Assembly (NCBI RefSeq): GCF_040436345.1
Contig: NC_133225.1
Span: forward strand, 19,448,040 to 19,512,039
Direction: 5' to 3'
From: Pagrus major
Taxonomy: Eukaryota > Chordata > Actinopteri > Spariformes > Sparidae
DNA length: 64,000 bases
Part shown: piece by piece, positions 47,018-59,240 of the stretch
Numbering within the stretch: the stretch's first letter is position 1
Layout of the letters: each line of letters begins with the position of its first letter
Notes under the pieces: generated by a model
Told to the model about the DNA's origin: nothing
Database searches by the model: none
The model's input: only the letters and a program-made list of their open reading frames with translations
Position numbers and translations under genes: made by a program

Positions 47018-49659
47018 ATGACGGACACGGACACATACCTCATACGACCTAATCACCAGCACAAGTGAGTGAGTCAGAGTAGTTAAATATCATTTATAAC
47101 AGGGGGGAGTTAGCTTTTAGCCAGCGAGCTTATTGCTAACGAAATATGTTCAGCCAGTATTTAAGTCAGGCAGTATTTAGCCAAGTGTCTTCTAGCGTGG
47201 CTAAACTTGCAGTAAATTAACCATAAAGACTGGCGTTAGTCTAAATAGTCTCTAACGTTTACAAATTAACGTTAGCTACAGTATTTGGGGTCAATACTGT
47301 AAGTTAGCTAGCTACTGTACTTGTGTCAGTTCACTAGCTAGTTAGCTGTAAGGTCAACCTCTCCACTTGCTACCTAGCGTTAGTTCAAGGAGTATACAAA
47401 ACCGCTACGTTTAAAATATAAAACACATGTAATGTGGACCATTAATAAAAATGTACACAACCGTAATTTACTTAAAGATTTCTATATGCTATGTAAAGTC
47501 TGTAAGCCACACTGAAATAGGCTGACGAACTGCTGCCACTGTGACCTGTGGAAGTCAATTTCCTGACTTGTTGCTCTCTATCGATCTATCTTCCAGGTTT
47601 AAGCCAGCCATTGTGAAGGAGTGTATACGTGAAATTGTGAGGGAGAGACTGTCAGGGATGCGGTACGATCCAGAAGAAGTCCCAGAGCTGTCCCGTTCAC
47701 TGGCAGACAGCATTAAGGATAAAGTGAAGAGTGAGTAATGCTTTCTCCCTCTCTCGTCTCATCACCCAGAAAGACAGATCATCCAAGTATTGCTGTAAAG
47801 AATCGTTCAAGATAACTACTTAGATAGATAGATAGATAGGTAGCTGTAATGTATTTCTGTCATGTCATTATCTGGTCCGTCCCACCTGCGATTAGAAGAC
47901 ACAATCAATACAAAATGTATGTCAACTTCCGGTGTTGTATCAAGCTCTGTTTCCTCGTCGAGATGTGTTTCCCCTGGTCCCGCCCCCGCCCGAAATGGCC
48001 CGAAGGGCGAAGGAAGCGCGCGTTCACAAACTGTTGTGCTCGTACCACAGAGGCACTGTGGAGAGAGCTAAGGTCCAAAACTGACTTTTTTTTAGCGAGT
48101 TTTATCTGAAGATGTTGTATTGTAGAAGTGAAATCCAAATTTCATGACTGTCTAGTTATATTTTTAAACTGGGACAACAGCACATATGTTTGTGTTTTTA
48201 TGTCTTTATTAACACAACCAACTACTGTTATTTCTATCAATACAAAATATTATATTTGTGAGAGACTTTTCATTTTGCATATATTGGACTTTTGGAAGAA
48301 AGTGTGCTCATTCATTTATAGGCTAAATATAAATCGCTATTTTATCATATTTGTCTTAAATCCAGTTCCATTATACCAGGTAAAGCACATCCTGACAGCT
48401 TGGAATATTACTGTCAGATACTGAAAGAGACAAACCCAACACATAAACAAATGAAAATGAAAAAGAAAAGAAATGTTTGCCTTTTATTTAAATTATATAA
48501 ACTGGAATTCTCAGTGCAAATATTTGGATTTATTGATTTAATGTTCCTAATACCAGTGGAATGGCTGTAGGATAGTAGCCTTCAACAAAATAAAATGTAA
48601 ACAAAACTTGATTGTGAAATTGATTGTGACTGTGCTATAAGTTGAACATAAATGTGCCCTCTTGGGTTTAACTAGATTACTTTGAAAATGTTGCATAGAA
48701 GGTTTTGTGCATTCATTATCCTCCTGATTGTAGAAGCAACATACAAAAGATGTTCTGCCAGAAGAATAAAGCAGAATGAAAATAAAAAGGTTTTTGTCAT
48801 CGCGAATATAACAAGTTAAATAAGTCCTTCTAGTAAAATGCCTTACTTATGTACATGCTACACAGAAATGAAGCATATTAGTACCCGTCCCCGTATTGTC
48901 CCTACACAATGCTTTCACATGCTCCTGATATACACCATTACAGCTCTGTTCTTTTCTTCAACAGCTTCAGGATTCGACAGATATAAGCTTGTCGTGCAGG
49001 TGGTTATCGGAGAACAGCGAGGACAAGGAGTCAAGTGAGTGAACATTGGGTTCTGGTAAACAAAAATAGCTGTCAGAATTTGCAAAGTGGGGTACTCTGT
49101 TGTCTGTGGAAAGCAGGTTAGAACTTTTACTCGTTGTATACAAAAGTATTAAGAAGATAATTTAGAAAACAATTCCACTGAGCTGACAGCATTAGTAAAC
49201 TAATATTGTTTAATTTGTAGTCTCCTTTCTTACTGCAGGATTACAGTTTCAAAATAGCATTATTCAAGCAGCATTTCAGTTGTAGTTTCATCTACGACTG
49301 ATAACATCTCCGCTCTTCTCGTCTGATTTACATCATCAATGTTAATACATAAATACCTTGTATACTTTAAAACGTGGTGATGTTAATTCTGGATTAAATG
49401 AATCCATGTTGTGACACTCTCTGCTCTGTCTTCTCTTGTGTTTTAACAGGATGACCTCAAGGTGTTTATGGGATGCTGACACAGACAACTATGCAGAAGA
49501 TGTTTTCATGAACGTAAGTGCCTTTGCTCTGGTTATTCAGATGTGGGGGTGAAAAAAAAATCCTGAAAGACTGTTTTTTGTTTTACAATAAATTGTGTTT
49601 TACCTCTGCAGGACAGCTTGTTCTGTGCGGTGGCTGTTTTTGGAAGCTATTACTACTGA
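47018..49659 (+). CDS. dynlt2b: dynlt2b (tctex1d2), dynein-2 light chain of cilia (120 aa)
   Basis: TCTEX1D2/DYNLT2B is a Tctex-type light chain of cytoplasmic dynein-2, the retrograde motor of intraflagellar transport. Five exons: 47018-47064, 47597-47730, 48965-49034, 49450-49513 and 49612-49659, all GT-AG, 363 bases in frame. The protein starts MTDTDTYLIRPNHQHKF, continues VKECIREIV and VPELSRSLADSIKDKVK, then the Tctex1 core GFDRYKLVVQVVIGEQRGQG, SRCLWDADTDNYAEDVFMN and DSLFCAVAVFGSYYY. Nearly every core segment matches the human protein as I remember it; the N-terminus is about 20 residues shorter than the human one. The promoter has an X-box and an ETS site. A poly(A) signal follows at 50122. 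Confidence 0.93.
47821..47843. repeat. (GATA)n microsatellite
   Basis: About five TAGA units in intron 2 of dynlt2b. Confidence 0.9.
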
Positions 49660-50121
49660 AGACCAAAGGATGGATGAAAGAGTACACCTTCAGATGATGG
49701 ATGTGAAGTGAATGTCCAAATGATACTGCTCACCATCAGCATTTCGGGCCCAGGATGCGTTAATCTGAAGTAACTGTGTATGTAATTTCTGCATCCTGAG
49801 ATCAACACAGATGACATCCAGTGTAGAAATACCTCAAAACAGATTTCATATGTCACCAAACAAGATGTCAGAATGAAGTGGGAACCCTCAGTGTATCCAG
49901 TACTTTGTAGTATTTTCAGCTACAAAAACACAGTAAAAGCAGCTTAATGTAAGGCAGTACAATACATATGTGTATTACACTTTGGGTGCTTGACTTAGCA
50001 CAGCAGCTACAGTAGAGGTCAGTGTTTGTCTGTGATTGTCAACATTATGACAGGGATAATTACTGTAAGCCAACTACAGTGAATGAACTAGAAAGAATTT
50101 ACTAAAATTCTGTCTGTCTGA

Positions 50122-50127
50122 AATAAA
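50122..50127 (+). promoter_or_regulatory. Poly(A) signal of dynlt2b
   Basis: AATAAA lies 463 bases after the stop codon and is followed by a T-rich stretch, giving a 3' UTR of about 480 bases. Confidence 0.55.
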
Positions 50128-52659
50128 CTTGTAAGAAATACCAATTGTCTTTTAAGGATTTTATTCTTTATAAAGACGGTTCAACAATCATAAGCAGAAA
50201 GAAGAACAAGATGAGACAGTTGAGAAACCTTTTTGACAGGGGGAAAGGAGTGCCCTGTGTCCTTCTCAGTCTCTCATTGTGCAGACAGTACAAACATTCA
50301 AGGATGTGGGAAGAACATAGTGAAGACAATGTAAAACATAATAATGATATAAGCGTTAAATCATTTCTCATACAAGAGTCTAGTAATATAATTTTCCATT
50401 ACACTAACAACACAAATCACTCAACTCAGAGTTACACTTGTTTATATAAAGTAAAGTTTCAAAGCTAATTTGACATTGATACAAAAAAAAGAAAGATACA
50501 AAGAAAAAAAATTGCTAACACATTTGTTACCACAAAGAATTTCTTGGTTTAAGTTAAATTTGTGATTTTGGGTTATATTTGTATGGTCACTCAGCAACAA
50601 GCAACATGAGGTGCCAATTGAAGTGAGCCAGACAGGATTTTGTTTTGTTTTTTTAACAATCATGGTGTGTATTAATCAAATGAGTAGATGTGCCAATTCT
50701 ATATAGAATCAAGACCCAAATCTGCTCCTCTTTGCATTTTTCACAAGCTTTCAGGTCATTGTCTTGCTTCACTCTTAGAACCATTTCAGAAATATAGACA
50801 CATCTGCCCTGCATGGAGCAGTGTAAATGAGTTACTAGTGAACCTGAGCTCAACCATGCCAAATATTTTCCCTCAGGAGTTGGTGAACCAAACCAGGAGT
50901 AAAATGCACTAGTCTATTCACATAAACACTTGATAAGATGACAGTATCGGCTTTTAAACTATCATCAGTCAAGTGTCAAGGTATCTTCATTATCTCAGAG
51001 AGGCAATTTGTTGTGCAGCCAGCAGTAATCACATAACAGTCAGACAAACAGGTAACAAGAGTACAACAATAGTCACACTGACAGCAGGGACAAATGAGTA
51101 CTTGAGTCTATCAGTTGTGCATCTTGGCAGATTACATCGGCAGTCACATGGAAGGACCTTGAACTTCTTGAACCGGCGCTGGCTAGAATCTGCCAGGATT
51201 GATTGGACCTTCTTCAAAGTCCGCTACTTGTACAGATATGTGAGGTTGTTCAAGGTTGTACCTGTAATTTGGCTGCGCACTTTCACAATACCCGCTAATA
51301 TAAACTAACAACTGGCTTCCAGCACAACACAGAAGTCCCACAGAGCCCCTTTAAAACTTCTGGTTGTACGAGTTGGCTGCCATGTTCACATTCTGCACCA
51401 GCTTATCAAAAATCTGTCTACTATATGTCTACACTAAAAACTATTGAAAAAGCAGTGGTAGGTCACAACCGATGAGGGTCAGTGAATTGAGCTGGTTGCA
51501 TGTCACAAACCCTCAGTTGCCCTCATCCTGGAGCTCTACTGGAAAAGGCTGGCTAAAGGGTACATAGAAATGTGGCTAACTGTGTTGCTGCACTGTAGTG
51601 TAGGTGCTCACTCTGGTGGTGGTAATGAAGGAGAAAGCAGCATCCTTTCAAGACTCCCAAAAATCTGTCTCGGGAACTTCCTTTTTTTCCCCTTGGCTGA
51701 CTGCTCAACAGGGCCTCTCGACCTTCTCCTATCAGTCTATGTCTTTGTGTCTTTCCCCTCAGGGCAATCTGTCGTCTCTCAGGCTTTCAGTCAGAGATTG
51801 ATTTGGCAACTGTTAGTAACTGATAGCTCATTAGCTGATGCAAGCACAACTTTGGACTCCACTAACACAATTTTCTGTTCCCTCATGGTCATGCCCTTGG
51901 TCAGGACTGGCCCACAATTAGGTCTGTCATTGGCAGCATTACAAATCTAGATGATACTCAGTTAGCAACTATTCAGCAGGAAGGGTTTGGGCAACACAGC
52001 AAAAATGTGAAGAAAAACACACAAAAATAAACACCCAAATTAGAAAAACACAACTCATAACCAGACAAAGAGAATAAGGTCAAAACCCAACAAACACAAA
52101 AGTCAAATTTCCATCCAAATATAGCACAAAGAATGAATGCAGGAACACGTCCACTACTATCATCCAAAAATCAGGAGTGGTGCACTTCAGTTAACTCTCC
52201 ACTCCAGTGCCATTAAACCATGCCAGAAAAAAAAAATAAAAAAAAATTAAGAGATCATCATTTAGATCTCAAGTGGTGGACAATCATGTAGAAAATATAG
52301 AAATATGGCAATTATGTTTGTTTCATGTCTTAATTTGAGGGACATTAAAGTCTGCATCAGTTCAAACAGTCACAAACATTTGTGTTGTTTGCTGTAACAC
52401 CCACAGCTGATGATGGATTCATTGAGACAGCGGGAGCATGACCTGCTGTCTGATGTGTTAGTATGTCTTGTCAGATTGAATAGCCTGTACCCCTTTGACA
52501 GGAGTAGTGTCTGGAAGTCTTTGTCAAAAATGACTTCAACTGCAGTGACAAGTCAACAAACAAACAGCGATCATAACAATTAGACATGATAGGAAGGTTT
52601 TAACCCAATTACCAGAATAAGTGTCGGCAATGTACGTTTCTGCGAAACAGATACTCTGA

Positions 52660-52800
52660 CACTTTACATTTCTTTGGTCTGGTTAGGTTTAGGCACAAAC
52701 ACGCTTGGTTAGGGTCAGGAAAAGATCATGTTTTGGCTTTAAAAACCTAGTTTTGTCGCTTCAAACATGTCTGGTCCATGTTTTGCAGAAACGTAAAATG
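52660..52800. repeat. Repeat copy (GGTTAGGTTTAGGCACAAAC type)
   Basis: GGTTAGGTTTAGGCACAAAC, then TTGGTTAGGGTCAGGAAAAG and ATCATGTTTTG, shares its core with 20070-20140. The two ends carry GTACGTTTCTGCGAAACA and TTTTGCAGAAACGTAAAATG, which are partly inverted copies of each other, so this may be a MITE of about 170 bp. Confidence 0.55.
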
Positions 52801-54527
52801 TCTGTTACATTCCGCTTTTGCTCATTTCACTTCAGATTTATGACTCTTGAAAGGCTGACTATAAACCTCACTATAATTTCTCCACACATTCATATTAACT
52901 TCAGTATTTACAAAAAAAGCCAGTTTTCTGTTGAACAAAGTTTCCAACAGTCCAACAGTGAGACGTTTGCCAACTCCTCCTCCCTGTAATTTCATTGCAG
53001 ATATTCTTGAATTTTTGTAATTACTCTCGGGTCTCTTTCATTCATTTCAGCTGGAAAAGTAGATGCTTTTCAGACTATATATAAAGACTAATGAGACAGA
53101 AGTGAGCAATTAAAGTGATCAAGATTAGCTCAATCAATTAGTCAAATGACTCACTCTAATTACATTTACATTTCAAGCACAGCTGAGTTGTGTGTGATCT
53201 TCTAGAAGCTCAAATGCATCACAACTACACTCTGACCATGTTAGTCCCTTCTCAAAGTCTATCAGAATTTGCATACATTTGTAGTAATGATCAGTGATAG
53301 CATATTGCTAGATTATTCTCAATGAATATGTAGCATAATATATTTAGATTTAATTTAATTTAATCTCTTAGTGAAGAGCAGTTGATAGCACAGAAATTTG
53401 TACCATTCCCATTTCTTTCCACGTGTACAGCACTTGGTACACTATGCAGTTTTGGGGAAGAAGAGAAAGTTAGAAGAGGAAAGTCTTCACTGATGGATTT
53501 TCATGACCGTATTAACTGAACAAAAATCATAAGAGACTTTAAATTTAGATTAAATATTTATTGCAATATGCACATCAGATGAAAAATGCCCCATCGTGAT
53601 GTCCATTATGCTTTAGGAGGGAGGGTGAAGCCGTGAGTAGTATAGGGAACCCCCCTGATGGAGCCTAGACGCTGGTGGTGGTGGTGATGGAATAGAGATG
53701 ATGGCTGAAGATCTGGATGTGATGAGGTGGACTTGGGCACTGGGGTAGAGGAGGGTCGCAACGATTTTGCACTGAAATGACAACTGACAACAGCATGGAG
53801 GAGAACAGAGTTAAAGTTTGACTGCAACGACATGATTGATTGATTTAATGGAGGCAGAATCTGGTTGGTTTAACTGAAAGAGTAAACGTTCAGTCAGCTT
53901 ATTGAGAAGTGAGGAGAGAGAGAGAGTACGATGGAGAGAGAGTTGTGAAGGAATGAACGATAAGATCGTCTTCCTGACTGAACTAACAACACGTTTTGAA
54001 TATTGTGCAAACTATTCTGTGTGTGATATACATATAGTATCATGCAGAAGGCAACAGTATCTGCATTATGCATCATTTAGTGTTTTGGTCATTTTTTTTG
54101 CTGTGTGAATATAAATCAAAGTCAAATGTGGATAAGCGAGGGAGAGGAGGCGTACTGTAGAGCTGTGTTGTATTGCAAAAGTTCGCTAAGCATCTCAAGA
54201 ATGTGATTGTGAAACTGATTTTATTCCATTCAGAGGTTACACTTTCAAAGGTTTTTCTAACCTCACATAGCTTCTCTTCTCTGTCAGCAGCCTATAATAA
54301 ACTTGTGCCTCAATTCTTTCTCAATCTGTTTGCAGTCTGATGCACAGCAGCTCTTTACAATTTAAGCAGTTGTTTTGATGTTGTTTTTCCATTTGAATCC
54401 AGGATGACAGATGTTGTTTGCCACTCAGGGAGCAGTGATCGTGGCGACTTCTGCACACCCTCTATTAGACTCTGCTCTCTCCTCTCTACTGCATGTTGTT
54501 TTGAAGGCAATGCTGTGGTGTTTGAGA

Positions 54528-54560
54528 AAAAAAAAAAATATATATATATATAAAATATAT
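54528..54560. repeat. Poly(A)/(TA)n tract
   Basis: A run of about 12 A followed by TA repeats and AAATATATATT. Confidence 0.9.
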
Positions 54561-57069
54561 ATTGGAGAATGTTTTCACTGGCATGGCTTGATTTGGTTCA
54601 GTGGCTTAAATAGATTAGATGCCACAGTGGATTTTGTTTTGTTGGCTGAATTTAAAGTAAGTGCTTTTACAAAATTACTTCCTTTGTAAAGGATTTAGAC
54701 TAGCTCCACTACACACCTGATGAACAGTAAGTGGAATTCTTCAATATTTTTCCTATTGTCAACAAATCTGTGATAGAGATGCATGGAGTCACTGTTAAAT
54801 CATCTGCTGAATAATTGAAAGCGGCCGTTTCAACCTTTATGCTCTATGGCATGAGAAAAGGTTCAGACTGTTCTGCCACAAAGATAAGAAGACCTTGAGG
54901 TATCTTAATTGCTTGTGATATGCTTGAGGAAAACTGTCTGTCTGGTTTTGTTGACAAGACAGCTAAGAATAGGGCCTTGTTCTCATAAAAGCTGGAAGGG
55001 ATTGTCAAGATGTCATCATAGTGTATTTTTCCACATTGGCAGGATTCAACACATGGTCAGTACAAGAGGGATATATCTCCTTTTGTGCGCCATTTGACTC
55101 AATCATAAAAAGAAGAAAATTATATGATTTGATTATTGTCAAAACGTGAAACTGTATAGAGAACTGTATAAAGAGGCTTTGGACGACACATCTCCACTGT
55201 ACAAAACATGAAGCCAAAATATCCTGAATACGCAACCCAATGGCCAGAACAAATGTAAGCTAGGTACGTTTCTGCAAAACCACAGATAAGCAAAAAAAAC
55301 CTGAACGTTTCTTTATCAGCTAATAATCATTAGTGACAGGCCATGTTTGCAATTGATGCTACCTAATCTAATGCTAATCTAATCTGTTTCCAGGGATTTA
55401 GATTACAAGGAATATATCTAATGCATTGTATCCATGTCTTGTTTCCCCAACAGTCCCACTGCACTGCTGATACAGCCACATTGTGGGATCCAACAGCTCT
55501 AAGAATCAGAAGCAGGAAGAATAAAGGTCCAAAGAGGTCAAAACACCCACAACATAGAGGAGTGGTGAACATCACAAAATGGGTTGGTAATAAGCTTCTT
55601 CATGTAATGACTCACTGAAATCCCTACTCTGAAATTGACCTTTACACTCATTAAAAACACATGTTCAGCAATAGATTGACAGACTCTCACCTCAGTACCT
55701 GTCCTTCAGAATACAATCCAGAACTGCTCTGGTGGGAGATGTTTCAGAGATGCAAGAAGTGGAAGATTCCCTTTACAATTAAAATCTGTGTGTAAATGTG
55801 AAGCTGGGTGAGGGATTTCTCACCTCATTCCGCCATGACTACATTATTTAAATGGATGAACTGCTTAAAATATGAAAAGACAGGGTCACGTCCATGTTTA
55901 ATTTAATGTATTTTCTCACTTTAAAACCATCCACCTATGTAGTGTCACATTACTCTCACAGGACCCTCTTGGATGCCTTCACAGCCACCTTTTTTAATTG
56001 GACTCCCACTGAGATTGAACATCAGAGTGTTATCAAAGATGGCTATTCCTTTTATCAACACTTAAAGGATCTTTCATCTGGCTATGTGGCAGTGCAGTAA
56101 ATGTTCACTTAGTTGAACAATCTGCTAAAGACATCACCTCTTTTTCTACCACCACTCATTCCCTCCTCAAGGTCATTGTGTCTTATACGCCGTAATAAAA
56201 GAGTCATTAAGATAAGTGGGGGGGGGTTTAATTCATGAACATGGATCTGTGGCTCGGTGTCACAGTCTTCTTTCACAGCCGCCACTCGGTTAAAGGATTT
56301 GCATATTACAGAGTCTTCATCAAAGGAGAATGCAGCGGAAGAAAAATGTCACCTGCTTTGGTCTTATCTCTTGTAGGATTTTGACCTTGAGAAATGATGC
56401 ACCAGACCGCTCAATATTTGTAAAATGTTTGCAAACGTGATGCTTTTGGTGAGCTGGTATGTTAATATGGATTTAAGTGAGTAAATGAAACTGAAGCTGT
56501 ACAAGTGGAGGTAACAAAAAGATTTGAAAAGTGAGTGTGACACCTTTCCCTGAAAATGGAAATCTGAAAATGCTGATCTCATGGCTTCTTTTCAAACTCT
56601 GTTATGTATCTTCAAATCTACCGTTTAAAAGGGCAACATGTAATTAGTATAAGTATAAGTATGTATGCTGCCCCCCTTTTAATTACTCAGAACAGTGCAA
56701 TGATAATCAAACTCCCTCTCAGTAGGTATATTTATAAATCAGCCAGTGCAGTGGTTAGCATCATTTCCAGACTGGCTATTAAAAACTGGTGGTTAGTATA
56801 ATTAAAAGGTGAAAAATCTAATTGGTTGAAGTGTGAATATTCTCCTTGTCGTCCTCATAAAGCACTCCTCTCTCCTAACAATTAAAAAGTAAAACCTGAC
56901 AGCATTTTCAGGACTGTTGAATTTTTATAAATGGATGTTTTGCATTGAAGCCCTGATAACAACACAGATAAAAACACATGAAGATGACTGGAATGAAATT
57001 ACGATACAGGTAGACACCCACATTCGTATTGCTGATAGTCTATTACAAGAGATTTAAAGTGAATTGATT

Positions 57070-57245
57070 AAAACATCTACATTCACACTGATCAATATCT
57101 ACTGACTGGAAACATCACAAACTGGCATGGTTCCCACTCGGCCCTGGACAGGAAGGCGCTACAGCGGGTGATTAAGACTGGCCAGAACATCACTGGTACC
57201 TCATACAGAGCATCAGCGACATCAATGTCTCAATACTTTTAAGTA
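57070..57245 (+). mobile_element. LINE ORF2 C-terminal fragment
   Basis: The + strand encodes LTGNITNWHGSHSALDRKAL followed by QRVIKTGQNITGT, the end of the reverse-transcriptase ORF of L2-like teleost LINEs (pattern W.G..TA.DRKALQRV...A..I.G). The family's next block (IQSISDIN) continues in another frame, so the copy is frameshifted. It is a short, old fragment. Confidence 0.6.
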
Positions 57246-58941
57246 AGAGGGGAGAAAATCAAAAAGGCTATGAGCTGGGTGGGAGGGGTCCGTAAGTCCC
57301 AACCTCCAGGCCCTTTTTTGTAATCCTGCTTATTGTCTAATGCAATAGCAATATCATTAAAGAATTTGGATGCTGCCATCCTAGTACTATGCCTCAATTT
57401 AAAAACCTGAAAAACGCAGGAAGTCCAGTACCAGATTTTACCCGTGGACAAGCACCACTGCACACACACTATACGGATATCGTGCTTTAATTAAAGTACA
57501 TACCACAAAGTAATTGTGTTTACGTCCTGGTATTAACTTTGTCAAGGAGAATATACTGTTGTGCAGCCATTCATGGCCGAACTAAAATGTGTTTATATCC
57601 ATCCTTTGTCTCAGATAATGGGAATCGTGAGGCAGAAGATTTGCTTTGTTTGTGTGCAACTGAGAAGAATATTATTGAGAATACAGATACATACAAATGT
57701 GGACAGACCTTATATGTTCTGTTTGTATCTTTTAACATTTTACTTCACCGTTATTTTATTTCCCAGCTGCAGCCTGTCTTAATGTTCTCAGAAAGCTGGT
57801 GAATCAGTGCTGTGAGACTGAGTGCCAATTTGTTTTGTTTGGGCTGACTGGTGCTGAAGTGGCTTTTTCTTTACCACCATGTTTAACTCTCCGACTTACA
57901 ATTGCCCCTAAGAAACACCCAGTGACAAGATATAATTAAAGTCATCATCCAACTCATCAGCTGCTTATCTATTTTGGCACAACGCTTCCAAAATACGGAA
58001 AATATATAAGCACAGGAACGAACACATGCACATAAGCACACGGTCAACACATTTTCACTTGAAAATGAAAAGAAATGAGAAAAGGAATGAAATGCCTGAT
58101 CATTTGATGATATTTTTGCATTTTTCATGTATTACAACGACAAAACCATTAAAACAAGTTATACAGACAAGAACAGTATTTTCCATTAGTGCGTGAAATG
58201 AAAAGCTTGCTGTCAAATCTAGTGTGATCTGCAACAGAAGTCCTGCACAGCCATAACTGATCACGTCATCATGAGATGGCAACTTCTTTAATTTATATTT
58301 AAAAGGCAAATTCATTGTGACATACACATTTCAATACAGTGAAATTCACACCGACAGGAGAACTGACCATGAAATTGTCTTTTCTTTTGCATCAGTTTAG
58401 CATCTTATTATCTAAAAGACAGTGTTGTTCTGGGTTTCTGAGACTGATATCTTGACGTCATTTTATTTTGTTTTCTGAAGATTGTTACAGTTGCGAAAAA
58501 ATGTGAGGGCCCACAATGCAAGACACACAAAGGCGGGCAGATTGAAAACAAAAAGCGAGCTTTAACAACGAAGCTGTTGTCCGAAATCCAAAAGAACACA
58601 AACCATGAGCTCAGAGAACACAGGTAGGAATCCAAAATCATAAGAAGCAACATAGAGACACCAGCAACAAAATAGACGAACTGACCAACACAAAAGGAAA
58701 GCCAAGGACTTAAATACACAGGAAGCACAGGGGGAATAGCTAAATATTTTTTCAGGTGGCCTAAAATGCTTGCTACTTAACTAATGAGTCACCAAATGAT
58801 TTTAATTTTCTATCTGCGAATCCCACCTCCATTCATTTTGCGTACAATGCGAGTGCAAGTTGAATGAAATTTCAAGTGTTTTCATTTAAATACCGTCCTC
58901 AGGGACATAAGCAATTGTTGATTCGTGCAACAAAAGGATAC

Positions 58942-59240
58942 TCAGGAACAACCTTGAGCTGGTCTTTGCCGGACGGAGACGTCCAGAAAACATTCATTCC
59001 ATAAATTGCCAATTGACTTAACTTCCTCTCTGAGCACAATGTGAGGAGGAAATTTCATCTCAGAGCGCAATTGGTTCTTTGTATCTGTGGATGAACCTGT
59101 GGAGGACACAGGGGACGCCGCATGTTTGCCTTCACCTTCGAGTTCATTGAGATATTTTCCAGTTTCTGTAGCAACATCTTCCGATGACTCAGTGCCCAGA
59201 GATAGAGCCACATATTTCTTGTGTTTGGAGTGCTTTGGTG
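58942..59240 (-). CDS. Candidate terminal exon of an unidentified gene
   Basis: On the - strand TCTCCTACAG is followed at 59240 by an open frame of 99 codons to a TGA at 58942. It starts PKHSKHKKYVALSLGTESSE and has acidic and serine-rich stretches (YLNELEGEGKHAASPV, SSTGSSTDTKNQ) and then FPPHIVLREEVKSIGNLWNE. Codon use looks protein-like, the acceptor is good, and length minus two bases is an exact multiple of three. It would suit a cytoplasmic tail of a gene whose other exons lie at higher coordinates or outside the window; I found none. No family is recognised. It may equally be a chance frame. Confidence 0.35.

Larger units (their letters stand above)
50146..57069. other. Gene-poor stretch right of dynlt2b
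   Basis: I found no gene here on either strand. Open frames at 51570-51950 (+), 50973-51308 (+) and 53606-53833 (-) lack splice context and family resemblance. Features noted separately are a repeat near 52660-52800 and an A/TA tract at 54528-54560. Confidence 0.55.

Noticed and set aside
51570-51950. 126-codon frame on the + strand
   Set aside because: No recognisable motif, no flanking splice sites and overlapping frames; treated as chance.
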